A stretch of 64,000 nt of DNA from Calothrix sp. PCC 7716. GTDB taxonomy: Bacteria; Cyanobacteriota; Cyanobacteriia; Cyanobacteriales; Nostocaceae. Position numbers and translations under genes: made by a program. The DNA lies in NCBI RefSeq assembly GCF_019977735.1, contig NZ_AP025018.1, forward strand, positions 4,650,001 through 4,714,000, read 5' to 3'. Below the pieces are notes generated by a model. It made no database searches, was not told where the DNA came from, and worked only from the letters and a program-made list of their open reading frames with translations. The stretch's first letter is position 1. Each line of letters starts with the position of its first letter. Shown here piece after piece: positions 46,482 to 54,899 of this stretch.

Positions 46482-47624
46482 ATGAGCAAATTAAACCTAG
46501 AGCAGTTACCAGACGTTATATTGACGCTGGACTTTGGTGGGAGTGGAACAAAGGGAATTGTACAAATTAAAGGAGGTAGACCTTACTCAATATGGATGGA
46601 ACCTGCCGTTATTGAAGCAACTCCAGCATCGCTTGGATTTCAAACTCGGAACTTGGGTAATGCTTATCCAGAAAATACAGCTTGGGTAGGAATAGGCAAA
46701 GATTATCGAGCAGTTGGTTACTTGGCACGTAGTAGTTACGGCGCCACACCAGGATTAAGACCACGAAAATTTGAGTTAGCTGTATATAAAACGCTGGGTG
46801 CGGTGTGGGTGATAAAGCAGAAGCATAAATTACCTGAATCTTTTCAGATATCTTTGGCGCTGCTACTACCACCAGGAGAATTTGAAGATTCAGCTTTGCT
46901 TAAGCCAATGCTCAAAGATGCTTTGATTGAGTTTGATACACCAACGGGAATTTTAAACGCTAGCTTAGTTGGCTATGAATGTTTTCCAGAAGGCGCCGGG
47001 ATTTATGCGATGTATTGTAAGAACACAGGCGAAGCAATTCGACGTAAGGTTATCGCAATCGTGATGTTGGGATACCGTAACGCATCGGTGATAATTTCTC
47101 GACGCGGTATTTTGAACCGGGGTAAAACCACCAATTTAGGTATGGCGAAGATGGTTGAAAAGGTTATGGAGCGGACATCAGGACTAGAGGTTGAGCAATT
47201 AACTCAAGCAATAGTTAATGCTGCTTTTGAACTAAAACCTCAACATTTTTATAGTATTTGCACCTCAAATAGTCATCAAGATTCTGATGTCGAGAAAATA
47301 ATATCCGCTGTAAGTACTTCGAGAGCAGAGTATGTAATTACGCTCTTCGACTGGTTAAAAGAAGTACTACCACATCCTAACGAATTAGACGAATTAATTA
47401 TCTGTGGCGGTACGGCTGATTATCTACGTACAGAACTTGATGATATGTTTCCTGTAACACCTATTGAGTGGCATGGTGGTGTTGAGATTCCGCAAAGTCT
47501 CAATGAAAAATGGTTGGGTAATCGTCTTGCTGATGTTTGGGCACTATCTGTTTATCACCGCATCAAAGTTAAAGCAATTAGTAGAGGAGAGAAGGAGGGA
47601 GGGAGTGAGAGAGTGAGAGAGTGA
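46482..47624 (+). CDS. parM: ParM-like actin ATPase
   Basis: I chose ATG 46482; a GTG at 46476 is in frame. The product has 380 residues. Actin-fold motifs are visible: phosphate-1 VILTLDFGGSGTKGIVQI near the start, the adenosine motif LIICGGTADYL near 310, and a middle phosphate-2-like IAIVMLGYRNASVII. Plasmid-borne actins of the ParM/Alp class push DNA copies apart. The last 13 or so residues (GEKEGGSERVRE) are encoded by a GA-rich minisatellite, so the original C-terminus has been replaced. It is followed, after a small cassette, by RHH-like and ParA-type genes. Confidence 0.82.
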   Translation: MSKLNLEQLPDVILTLDFGGSGTKGIVQIKGGRPYSIWMEPAVIEATPASLGFQTRNLGNAYPENTAWVGIGKDYRAVGYLARSSYGATPGLRPRKFELAVYKTLGAVWVIKQKHKLPESFQISLALLLPPGEFEDSALLKPMLKDALIEFDTPTGILNASLVGYECFPEGAGIYAMYCKNTGEAIRRKVIAIVMLGYRNASVIISRRGILNRGKTTNLGMAKMVEKVMERTSGLEVEQLTQAIVNAAFELKPQHFYSICTSNSHQDSDVEKIISAVSTSRAEYVITLFDWLKEVLPHPNELDELIICGGTADYLRTELDDMFPVTPIEWHGGVEIPQSLNEKWLGNRLADVWALSVYHRIKVKAISRGEKEGGSERVRE

Positions 47625-48113
47625 GGGAGGGAAATAGCTAATTATTGTTTTTGATAATCCAATTTTCGGAGTTGTGTATCATGGTTACTAACATACCAAG
47701 TATTGAATTGTATGTTTTATAAATTTCTCTTCCTTCTTCCGCACTCAAATAATTACATTGAACCGCAAATTCTATCCAAGTCTGGGTTTCTGCTGCTTCC
47801 GCTGTGCAATCACTCAACTTAGCGACAAAAGCTGCTTGATACATACGTTTACGCCATGCCTCTGCAAGATTTGCACAAACAGAACGAGAAGACCTTCTCA
47901 TCTGGTCTATCAGAGAATAGCGTTCTTCAACAGGAAACTTTTTAGAATACTCAAATATTTGCATAGCAGCATCAAAGGCTGTTTTATAGACTTCCAAATC
48001 TTTATGGCTTTTGATTGATTGCCGAACCATCTTTAACCCCTGAATATGATAGTACTAGGATACCACAAATTTCTTTCCCTCCCTCTCTCACTCTCTCCCT
48101 CCCTCACTCCTCC
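47586..48113. mobile_element. Cassette of a four-helix gene between inverted GA-rich repeats
   Basis: A GGAGGGAGGGAGTGAGAGAG-type minisatellite on the left (47590-47632) faces its complement on the right (48072-48113). Between them lies only the four-helix-bundle gene. The cassette splits parM from its probable partner and supplies the last codons of parM. It has no transposase, so it would depend on another enzyme to move. Confidence 0.6.
47638..48030 (-). CDS. Four-helix bundle protein (S23/IVP family)
   Basis: The product has 130 residues in four predicted helices: SHKDLEVYKTAFDAAMQIFE, EERYSLIDQMRRSSRSVCAN, the central KLSDCTAEAAETQTWIEFAV and a last one with YNSILGMLVTMI. This is the four-helix family found in 23S rRNA intervening sequences and as accessory proteins of diversity-generating retroelements. 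No retroelement is in the window. It is encoded opposite to the partition genes around it and flanked by inverted repeats. Confidence 0.88.
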   Translation of the reverse strand: MVRQSIKSHKDLEVYKTAFDAAMQIFEYSKKFPVEERYSLIDQMRRSSRSVCANLAEAWRKRMYQAAFVAKLSDCTAEAAETQTWIEFAVQCNYLSAEEGREIYKTYNSILGMLVTMIHNSENWIIKNNN

Positions 48114-48119
48114 TTCATT

Positions 48120-48569
48120 ATGGGTACAATAACTGATTTTAAATGGCGCCATCAGCCACGATTGGATTCGGACAATGCAAAATTACTTAGTTACATCCAA
48201 AATAAAACTTTGCATCGGTCTCAAGACAAAACAGCAATGATAATTTCTGCTCTTACTGCTTATTATTTACCGTTAGCATTATATAGCGAAGGTAATTATT
48301 CTCGTGAAAAATTGGAATTAGCATTTTTCGATTCGGTAAATGCAATTACAAATCACCTCAAATACTTATGTACTATAATTCAGGTAGAGGAAGGAAAAGT
48401 AAATCGTATTTTGTACAGTGCATTTGGAGGGGTGGCAACCGAAGTTGATAACTCCCAAGAATTGGTGCCTTATCAAATGCCAACACCTGATATAGAGGAC
48501 GAAGTGGATAATTTTGAACTGCAAATGTGGAATTTAGCAGGAATCACAACTGATAGTGAAATATTTTGA
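48120..48569 (+). CDS. Probable ParR-like DNA-binding partner of ParM
   Basis: I chose ATG 48120 because the frame upstream is repeat-derived. The product has 149 residues. The first 60 residues are basic and helical (FKWRHQPRLDSDNAKLLSYI, then HRSQDKTAMIISALTAYYLP), compatible with a ribbon-helix-helix. The rest is more acidic, ending DNFELQMWNLAGITTD. In ParMR systems a small DNA-binding adaptor follows the actin gene. The assignment is inference from order and size. The normal upstream signals may have been displaced by the cassette insertion. Confidence 0.45.
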   Translation: MGTITDFKWRHQPRLDSDNAKLLSYIQNKTLHRSQDKTAMIISALTAYYLPLALYSEGNYSREKLELAFFDSVNAITNHLKYLCTIIQVEEGKVNRILYSAFGGVATEVDNSQELVPYQMPTPDIEDEVDNFELQMWNLAGITTDSEIF

Positions 48570-48591
48570 GAATGGAGATGCAATACAACAT

Positions 48592-49329
48592 ATGGGCAGA
48601 ATACATCTAATCGATGGAGAAAAAGGAGGTGTCGGGAAGTCGCTGTTCGCGCGCGTCATGGTGCAGTATGCAATTAACAAAAAGTTGGAACACGCTTTGG
48701 TTGATGCGGATATAACGAATCAAGATGTAAAACGATTCTATCCCACTGCAGTTGATGCCGAATTTAGCGAAGCTCTAAATAAGGGAGATAAAGCAGATGT
48801 TATTTTTGAATTAGCTCGAAAAAAACCTGTTATTGTCAACCTTCCAGCAAACGTGTTTCCAAAAGTAAATAATTGGATTCATAGGGGAAAATTATTAGAG
48901 GTTGCCTCGAAGTATGGTGTGGATGTATGTAAATGGTTTATTTGTGATGGAGGTTTTGAGTCGATTGACTTATTCCATCAATCAATTAATTTACATAAGG
49001 ACAAAATGCTGCATGTCTTTGTCAGAAATTTAGGGAAAACAGACGATTGGAGTTTTCTTCAGGAAAATCATGCTTACAAAACAATCACAAACAAGTATAA
49101 AAATACTTTAAAAATCATTGATTTTCCTTTACTGTATCCGGGTGATAGATATTTTATTGACTCAAATAAGTTTCGGTTCGATGCTCCTAATATCGAAGAG
49201 ACGATGCCAATTATGTCACAGCAGCGACTGTCTACTTTCTTGGAGGAATCACATCTAGCTATTGAACGCACGCAGCTTTGGTCAAAAGAGAAACAACCAT
49301 TAAAACAAAACTTAGATGTAAAAAGTTAA
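48592..49329 (+). CDS. ParA/StbB-like P-loop ATPase
   Basis: I chose ATG 48592 (MGRIHLIDGEKGGVGKS); GTG 48556, overlapping the previous gene, is also possible. The product has 245 residues. The deviant Walker A GEKGGVGKS, ALVDADITNQD as the switch strand and the later CDGGF are typical of ParA/MinD/StbB-type ATPases. StbB on conjugative plasmids such as R388 works with StbA in DNA positioning and transfer. Here it follows the ParM/ParR-like pair, so two kinds of partition ATPase lie together. Confidence 0.8.
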   Translation: MGRIHLIDGEKGGVGKSLFARVMVQYAINKKLEHALVDADITNQDVKRFYPTAVDAEFSEALNKGDKADVIFELARKKPVIVNLPANVFPKVNNWIHRGKLLEVASKYGVDVCKWFICDGGFESIDLFHQSINLHKDKMLHVFVRNLGKTDDWSFLQENHAYKTITNKYKNTLKIIDFPLLYPGDRYFIDSNKFRFDAPNIEETMPIMSQQRLSTFLEESHLAIERTQLWSKEKQPLKQNLDVKS

Positions 49330-49333
49330 CTTT

Positions 49334-50272
49334 ATGTCATATCAATTTAAGTCTCTATATTCTACAGATAGCGCCTTAAACTACGATGTTACAACAAGTG
49401 ACGACAACCAGTATATGGGGCGCCTGTATATCCTTACCGCAGAAAACCCAGTGTTACAAAACTTGGGAATTGAGAAAGAATGGTTTTTGGCTCATGAGTC
49501 AGGAGAATTTATGATTTGCGGTCATATTAATAATGTTGGTGAGTGGAGCTTATCATCGTATAGAAGCCTAGAACCGAGTTTAGAATATACAACAAAAAGT
49601 CAAATATTGGACCAGGTTTTTAGCCACGAGTATATTCAAGAAGTGTTACATAGTAAGAAATTTGTCCAATCGTCAGAATTTGTTGATGAGAGTAAACGTT
49701 TGAATGATAACAATAACGATTCGGATGATACTAAAGAGACTGTTAACTCTACTACCTCAAATCAGCTAAGTATTAGTATCCCTAATTTAGAGATGTTAGG
49801 AGAGATAATTTTACGTTCTTCTCCAGACGATTTACTCTCCGAAGAAGTAGACACTTATCAATCGTTTGAACAAGAGGCGCCTGCGATGACCGATATAATT
49901 ACAAATGAAATAATTTACACACCACAGTTGGAAAAAGCTGAGTTACTAGAAATTGAGCAAGCAATTATAGATAAAATTATAGAGGAGTATCAAACTCATG
50001 ATACAAGCGAGTTTATCTTACCTCCAACTGGGAGAGTAACAATTCATGTTGAGTCAGATTATTTTGTACTGTCTGACTCGGTTGATGGGCACACGATATT
50101 AGCTGCTACTTTCGATGGAGAAGTAATGGAGGAGTTAAAGCAAGCTGACGCAATTGAGTTTACCTCATTGCTGCAATCCCATGAAATAGAAGTTTCTACG
50201 CTGCTATCAAGCCAAAGTCACTCTCAAACTGAAAACGTAAACCAACAGAAAGGAATTGATTATGGTACATAG
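49334..50272 (+). CDS. Unknown acidic protein
   Basis: The product has 312 residues, is soluble and acidic, and starts five bases after the ParA-like stop. The N-terminal 130 residues look folded (LYILTAENPVLQNLGIEKEW, GHINNVGEWSLSSYRSLEPS). A low-complexity linker follows (NNDSDDTKETVNS), then a C-terminal domain containing GRVTIHVESDYFVLSDSVDG. I do not recognise it. It overlaps the following start by about ten bases, so it belongs to the partition operon. Confidence 0.6.
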   Translation: MSYQFKSLYSTDSALNYDVTTSDDNQYMGRLYILTAENPVLQNLGIEKEWFLAHESGEFMICGHINNVGEWSLSSYRSLEPSLEYTTKSQILDQVFSHEYIQEVLHSKKFVQSSEFVDESKRLNDNNNDSDDTKETVNSTTSNQLSISIPNLEMLGEIILRSSPDDLLSEEVDTYQSFEQEAPAMTDIITNEIIYTPQLEKAELLEIEQAIIDKIIEEYQTHDTSEFILPPTGRVTIHVESDYFVLSDSVDGHTILAATFDGEVMEELKQADAIEFTSLLQSHEIEVSTLLSSQSHSQTENVNQQKGIDYGT

Positions 50273-50915
50273 TTTACGGCAAGCTAAAACAGAAAACTTT
50301 TTAAATCGCTTACTTGAGGGTAAAAACGCTGATTTTCAAAGACGGGTTTTAGCAATAACAGTTGAGCATGGACTTTCTACAAACGACCCGCTATTTCTCG
50401 TGATGCTAGCAACAGGTCAACTTCAGGTATTACTCGAAGACAAACCTAACGAACTCGATAACTTATTTAAGCGCTGGTCAGAATCTATCTACGACCAACT
50501 AGAAAAAGCCAAACGTACAGCTACCTCTGGTCAGGAAATAGAAATTCGTAAAATGGTAGACCGATTAATTAAGCACAGCGAATCAAAAGAGCGTAGTCGT
50601 TTAAAAGTGATGATACCAGCATTAGGATTACTTTCTTCAGCCATTGGGTTTGGGGTTTTAGCTGGGTTAGCTGTTCCTATATGGCTCGCTGGTGGATATG
50701 CACCTGTTCAACCAAGAAAGTTAACTGTTGCTGAAGCTGAAACTTTGCAATGGTCGAAAAGTCCTGAAGGTAAGCTCGCACGTCGTATTATGACTTGGAA
50801 CTCAGAAAGCCTGACTAATCTTAACTGTACCAAAGTTAATGCCCAACGTATAATAGCAGCAAAAGAGAAACGAGGCGCCGGGGATTATTGTTTGCTGCGA
50901 GTAAAGGCGCCTTAA
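50262..50915 (+). CDS. Single-pass membrane protein in the partition operon
   Basis: I chose ATG 50262 (MVHSLRQAK). The product has 217 residues. The N-terminal 110 residues are helical and charged (TENFLNRLLEGKNADFQRRV, later DQLEKAKRTATSGQEIEIRK). One membrane segment lies near 118-142 (VMIPALGLLSSAIGFGVLAG), then a short C-terminal domain (LARRIMTWNSESLTNLNCTK) that predicts outside. The pattern resembles relaxosome or conjugation membrane adaptors, but I do not recognise it. It overlaps the acidic protein gene. Confidence 0.55.
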   Translation: MVHSLRQAKTENFLNRLLEGKNADFQRRVLAITVEHGLSTNDPLFLVMLATGQLQVLLEDKPNELDNLFKRWSESIYDQLEKAKRTATSGQEIEIRKMVDRLIKHSESKERSRLKVMIPALGLLSSAIGFGVLAGLAVPIWLAGGYAPVQPRKLTVAEAETLQWSKSPEGKLARRIMTWNSESLTNLNCTKVNAQRIIAAKEKRGAGDYCLLRVKAP

Positions 50916-50950
50916 TCTATTACAAAAATCATCTCAAATAGAGGTTTTTT

Positions 50951-51175
50951 ATGAAAAATCCAAATCAACTAGATAAAGCTCTAGAAAACTCTCAAATCAT
51001 CTTCGGGTGGATAATTTGTGTAACCACAGCAATTTTATCTATATTCTGTTTATTTCGCTTTCAAATATTCGCTGTTGTTTTCGCAATCACCGCTGTTGCG
51101 ACTTGTCCCAAGTTTAAAATACCTGACGGATTAAGAATAGCAATTATTGTTATAAGCATAATTACTCTAGGTTAA
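50951..51175 (+). CDS. Small two-pass membrane protein
   Basis: The product has 74 residues: a polar start (KNPNQLDKALENSQ) and two or three hydrophobic segments (IIFGWIICVTTAILSIFCLF, then IFAVVFAITAVATC and IAIIVISIITLG). GAGG lies about 10 bases before the ATG, and the gene follows the previous one by 35 bp, so it is probably expressed with it. Function unknown. Confidence 0.5.
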   Translation: MKNPNQLDKALENSQIIFGWIICVTTAILSIFCLFRFQIFAVVFAITAVATCPKFKIPDGLRIAIIVISIITLG

Positions 51176-51213
51176 AATCATTATCAGCTTACTTTCTCGT
51201 AAAACATGACTGT

Positions 51214-52032
51214 ATGACCTACACCCCACCAAAACTTCTTACCTTCGAGGAATTCGTTGCCGAATATGGCGACAATCCCCGCTACGAACTTATTGATGGA
51301 GAGTTACGCGACATGGAACCAACAGGTCCTCACGAAACAGTTTCAGGTAATATTGCTGGTCGGGTTTTTGTTGAAATCCTGAAAGCCGAATTTGACTGGA
51401 TAGTTCCAAAAAGTTGTTTAATCAAGCCACCTGCTGCCCAAGCCACAGCACTTCGTCCCGATGTCACTCGCTTCGCTCAAATTCAAAATTCAAAATTCAA
51501 AATTCAAAATTATAATTAGTGGGGGCTTGAACCCGCCACTAATTAGGTGCCACCAACCTGCGGTATGGTGGGGGCTTGTACCCAGTTCTAAATTAATTAA
51601 TTCAAAATTAATTCAAAATAAAAATTCAAAATTATTTTATTTTGAATTTTGAATTTTGAATTTTGAATTGTCGAGGTCATAGTTTTAGATAACGAACAAC
51701 TTCGACTTGAACCCTTGTGGCAGAAAGAGCCAATTATTTGCAACGGTAGCACTATAAAACATGTCATCGAGGTCGTTAGTACTAACTGGCAAGACGATTA
51801 TGCCCGGAAAGTTGAAGAATACGCATTTCTAGGTATACAGGAATACTGGATTGTCGATTTTTTAGGTTTGGGAGGCTTACAATTTATTGGCAAACCGAAA
51901 CAACCAACTTTTACCGTTTGCCAGTTGATTGGCGATACATATCAACAACAACAATATCGTTTGGGTCAAAATATAACTTCCAATATTTTTCCAAATATAA
52001 GATTAAAACTTGATGACCTGTTGCCGCGTTAA
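51214..52032 (+). pseudogene. Uma2-family endonuclease gene split by a repeat
   Basis: The two halves match one Uma2/DUF820 protein of the PD-(D/E)XK class. The first half runs from MTYTPPKLLTFEEFVAEYGD through NPRYELIDGEL to ALRPDV. The second half resumes at VLDNEQLRLEPLWQKEPI and includes HVIEVVSTNWQDDYARKVEE and EYWIVDFLG. Between them about 213 bp of AT-rich repeat has been inserted, creating stops. The catalytic Glu-Val-Val region is intact in the second half. Such proteins are very numerous in cyanobacteria. Confidence 0.88.
51465..51677. repeat. Repeat insertion in the Uma2 gene
   Basis: Tandem AATTCAAAATTC units on the left face GAATTTTGAATTTTGAATTT on the right, so the ends form an inverted repeat. 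The middle holds GTGGGGGCTTGAACCCGCC and a second GTGGGGGCTTGTACCC piece, another dispersed repeat. Deleting roughly 51465-51677 would restore the split gene, which dates the insertion after the gene. Confidence 0.8.
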
Positions 52033-52101
52033 TTCATATTAGCTGTGTGTTACAATGGTAGTTAGTTGTTATGAATAAATTAAGCTCATGACAAAAGAAA
52101 C

Positions 52102-52888
52102 TTAATTTTGTAATTCTTGAGTGATTACTGACTCCCAATATGCAAGTTTATTAGAATCTGTTGGAGATTGCCCTATCAACTTTTTCCAGGCGCCACTTGC
52201 AGCTCCACTGGGATGAATAAAATTTAGATGCTTAATACCTAAGTCCAACCGATTTAAGGCATTACCAGCTACTCTACCCCAGGTGATAACAGCAACTGGT
52301 TTCACCACGTTTAACTCCGCTTTAATAAGTCGTATAAACCTTTGTTGGTCAATATCTGGAAGCTTCATTCCTGTATAACGTCGTTCAGGATTACAAACCC
52401 ATATTTTGAGTAAGTCGGTCAAATAAACTCGGTATCCTAATTTCAGTAAGCCTTGAATCATGTCAAAATATAGTTTTGTACGTCGTAATATCTCACGAGA
52501 ACCTTTGTGATGTAAACCATAAGGGGTGCCAATAACTAACCGCTCATAGTCACTATCACATTTAGAATCCTGACCAACAATTACTATTGTTGGTTTGTGT
52601 TCTCCTTGTCCATCATTTAATTCCATAAGGCTGGGTAAATCTACTGCGACAACCGGAGACTTTTGATAAATATGCCTAAATTCTGTATCTGCCGACTGAA
52701 AAAAAATCTCGTTGTACAAAATGTAAAGGCCAACCTGGCTGATTAAAAGTAGCATCAATGTCTTGATAAAGTTTTTCTAATTCTTCTTTAGATGTTTCAA
52801 ATATAGAACATAGTAATTGGCAAATTTGTTCAAATTCTTGAGGTTTGAATTTTGAAAATAATAAATTATCTGAGGTTGCTTTACACAT
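52102..52888 (-). pseudogene. Uracil-DNA-glycosylase-like gene with a homopolymer shift
   Basis: Two frames join into one protein of about 262 residues. The 5' part reads MCKATSDNLLFSKFKPQEFE to LHFVQRDFF. At a run of eight A (52699-52706) the frame shifts and continues QSADTEFRHIYQKSPVVAVD. The 3' part includes PTIVIVGQDSKCDSDYE, VYLTDLLKIWVCNPERRY, PVAVITWGRVAGNAL and HLNFIHPSGAASGAWKK. These resemble the uracil-DNA glycosylase superfamily (a GQD-like motif and a terminal HPS). Seven A would restore the frame. Slippage during transcription could still give some product. Confidence 0.7.
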
Positions 52889-52917
52889 AACAATTTATTG
52901 AGTTACTTTACCTATGC

Positions 52918-53792
52918 TTAGGCTATTTCTATAAGTGTCTTAAAAATTTCATCACAATAGTTGATAGATGTTGATAGATGTCCTTCCTGTACGATAAGTA
53001 ACAAGTTGGGCAGTAGGAAGAATATTCATTACACTTTGCACGTTTTTAACAGGAACACTCATGTCTTGCTCGCCGTGGAACAACTTAATAGGTATTTTAA
53101 TTTCATTTAAACCAAAATCCCACTTACGAGCATAAAGTTGTATGTCCCAAGATACCCCTTTTACTCCTTGACGCATAGCCTCGTTTGAGGACTCAAGAAT
53201 AACGTCTAAACGACCGGGTTGTTCCAACACAGCATAGTCCGAAGCAGGTACATTATTACGAAGTTGGGCTAGCATTTTTTCGGCGCCACCTTTAAAAGAT
53301 AAATTCATTATTTTCAACAGGACTGGCAATAGAAAAGGGGCTTTGGCTGCCACATTCCAAATCAGGCTGGAAGGAAATTTAATTTTTTTCAATGCTTCTG
53401 CATTTAGCTCCCATACTCCAGAAACAATAACAACGGTGTGTAACCTTTCAGGTATCTTGGCTGCACAAGCTGCTGCATATCCGGCGCCACCAGAAATTCC
53501 CAGCACAGAAAATTGTTTTAATTTAAGGACATCTGCAAGATATACCACATCATTAGACCAGTCTACGAAGCCTCGTTGGGGCTGAAAATCAGATTGTCCC
53601 ATTCCTGGGCGATCAGGTGCAATAACACGCAAACCGTAACGGCTAAAAACGTCATCTCCAAGAAATAACGGCTCGCTCGCGAGAGCCAGGTGAGCCGTGA
53701 AAATACAGTACAGGATGTCCATCTAGCTTACCAAACTCAGCATAGGCAAGCTTACGACCGTCGGGTAAAGTAAGCGAATTATCGGTTTTCAT
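52918..53792 (-). pseudogene. Alpha/beta hydrolase with two frameshifts
   Basis: The intact middle encodes GLRVIAPDRPGMGQSD, the nucleophile elbow GISGGAGYAA and KLFHGEQDMSVP with the acid residue. The N-terminus MKTDNSLTLPDGRKLAYAEF with YFHGSPGSR lies in another frame that breaks near 53690. The catalytic-His end EGHLSTSINYCDEIF lies in a third frame after a break near 52990. Two small indels thus disable an ordinary hydrolase. Confidence 0.75.
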
Positions 53793-53813
53793 AAAGGTCT
53801 TTTTCGTTGTTTT

Positions 53814-53903
53814 GGCGCCAAGCTCGCCACGGAGAGAAGTTTGTGGGGAGGGTTTCCCTCCACAAAACTTCGGGGGATACTCCCCGGTGGCAGACTTGGC
53901 GCC
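53814..53903. repeat. 48-bp palindromic unit, copy D, with a nested 42-bp insert
   Basis: The outer parts match the other copies (GGCGCCAAGCTCGCCACG on the left, GTGGCAGACTTGGCGCC on the right). A second palindrome, GAAGTTTGTGGGGAGGG with its counterpart CCCTCCACAAAACTTC, is inserted near the centre. The total is 90 bp, which is 42 bp longer than the simple unit. This copy is intergenic. Confidence 0.82.
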
Positions 53904-54126
53904 AATAAACCATCTTAACCTTCATGTTGTAAATTTTTATGCTGATGTTGTGAGCGCGTGCTGCTCAAAACTTTTCTTATCTTCATCACTAAACTCACAT
54001 ATTGTAGCGAGTTTACCCTTTTGTGATTTGCGTTCATATGACAACGGCGCCTCCCAAACGGTAATCAATAATCTTGTTTTTAGATAAAATGTATAATTGA
54101 AACAAAGTCATTTTTGAGGCAGAAAC

Positions 54127-54489
54127 ATGACCACAGTAGCCATACAACCGATATTAGATGCTAGTGGACAGAGGTCTTTCCGCGCCGTTGCTGGCGACAA
54201 GCAATCTATAGGTAAAACTGCTGGTCAAGCTTTGGATGCTTTAACAACTCAATTGGGCGAAACGGAGTTTAGTGGCATACTTGTGTTTCAAAGCTTTCGT
54301 CCTGACCAATTTTTTGGTATCGAGCAACAAAAGCGCTTATCTGAATTGATGGAATTATTGAGAAAAGCGCGCTCGGAAGAAAAATCGTTGCCAGCTGAAT
54401 TACAAGCAGAATTAGAGAGCTTGGTTAAAGCCGAGTTAAATGCAACAGCAGAAAGAGCAAAGTTTTTAATGCAACAACAAAGTCAATGA
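54127..54489 (+). CDS. Unknown protein preceding the HNH nuclease
   Basis: The product has 120 residues. The first half carries QPILDASGQRSFRAVAGDKQ followed by SIGKTAGQALDALTTQLG. The second half is a charged helix (ELMELLRKARSEEKSLPAEL). It overlaps the HNH gene by four bases (ATGA). Pairs like this are frequent in cyanobacteria. Its role may be regulatory or antitoxin-like; that is inference. Confidence 0.65.
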   Translation: MTTVAIQPILDASGQRSFRAVAGDKQSIGKTAGQALDALTTQLGETEFSGILVFQSFRPDQFFGIEQQKRLSELMELLRKARSEEKSLPAELQAELESLVKAELNATAERAKFLMQQQSQ

Positions 54490-54887
54490 ATCCAAATTAT
54501 ACATCGGTAGCAAATCGAGCTAATCATTGCTGTGAATATTGTCGCGCTCCTGAAATTATATTTAACTTCGCCTTTGATGTGGAGCATATAAGACCAGTAA
54601 GCAGGCAAGGCACGGAGGCATTGGACAATTTAGCTCTTGCTTGCCGTTCATGCAATCTTTATAAAGGGAATCGGATGTTTGGAGTTGATAGCAGTACTGG
54701 CGCCGAAATTCGCTTGTTTAATCCTAGACTTGACGATTGGGAAAGCCATTTTCAGGTTGATGTTACAGGTGGCACAATTATTGGCTTAACTGCAATTGGT
54801 CAAATAACTGTTGATTGTTTAGATATGAACAGTCAATCACAAATAATGGCACGACAGTTTTGGATTAGTTTGGGTTTATTTCCATGA
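54486..54887 (+). CDS. HNH endonuclease
   Basis: The product has 133 residues. The HNH core is complete: CCEYCRAPE (first CxxC), VEHIRPVSRQGTEALDNLAL (His and Asn) and ACRSCNLYKGNR (second CxxC with the final Asn/His-region residues). The C-terminal 50 residues (GAEIRLFNPRLDDWESHF) are typical of the short cyanobacterial HNH family. It is translationally coupled to the 120-residue gene. It is convergent with the RNA-polymerase-like gene. Confidence 0.88.
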   Translation: MNPNYTSVANRANHCCEYCRAPEIIFNFAFDVEHIRPVSRQGTEALDNLALACRSCNLYKGNRMFGVDSSTGAEIRLFNPRLDDWESHFQVDVTGGTIIGLTAIGQITVDCLDMNSQSQIMARQFWISLGLFP

Positions 54888-54899
54888 AAATAAACGATT

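Noticed and set aside
47758-48018. 86-residue frame on the plus strand
   Set aside because: Antisense to the four-helix-bundle gene.
53812-54087. 91-residue frame across 53.8-54.1 kb
   Set aside because: It is mainly the nested palindromic repeat; no start signal or homology pattern.
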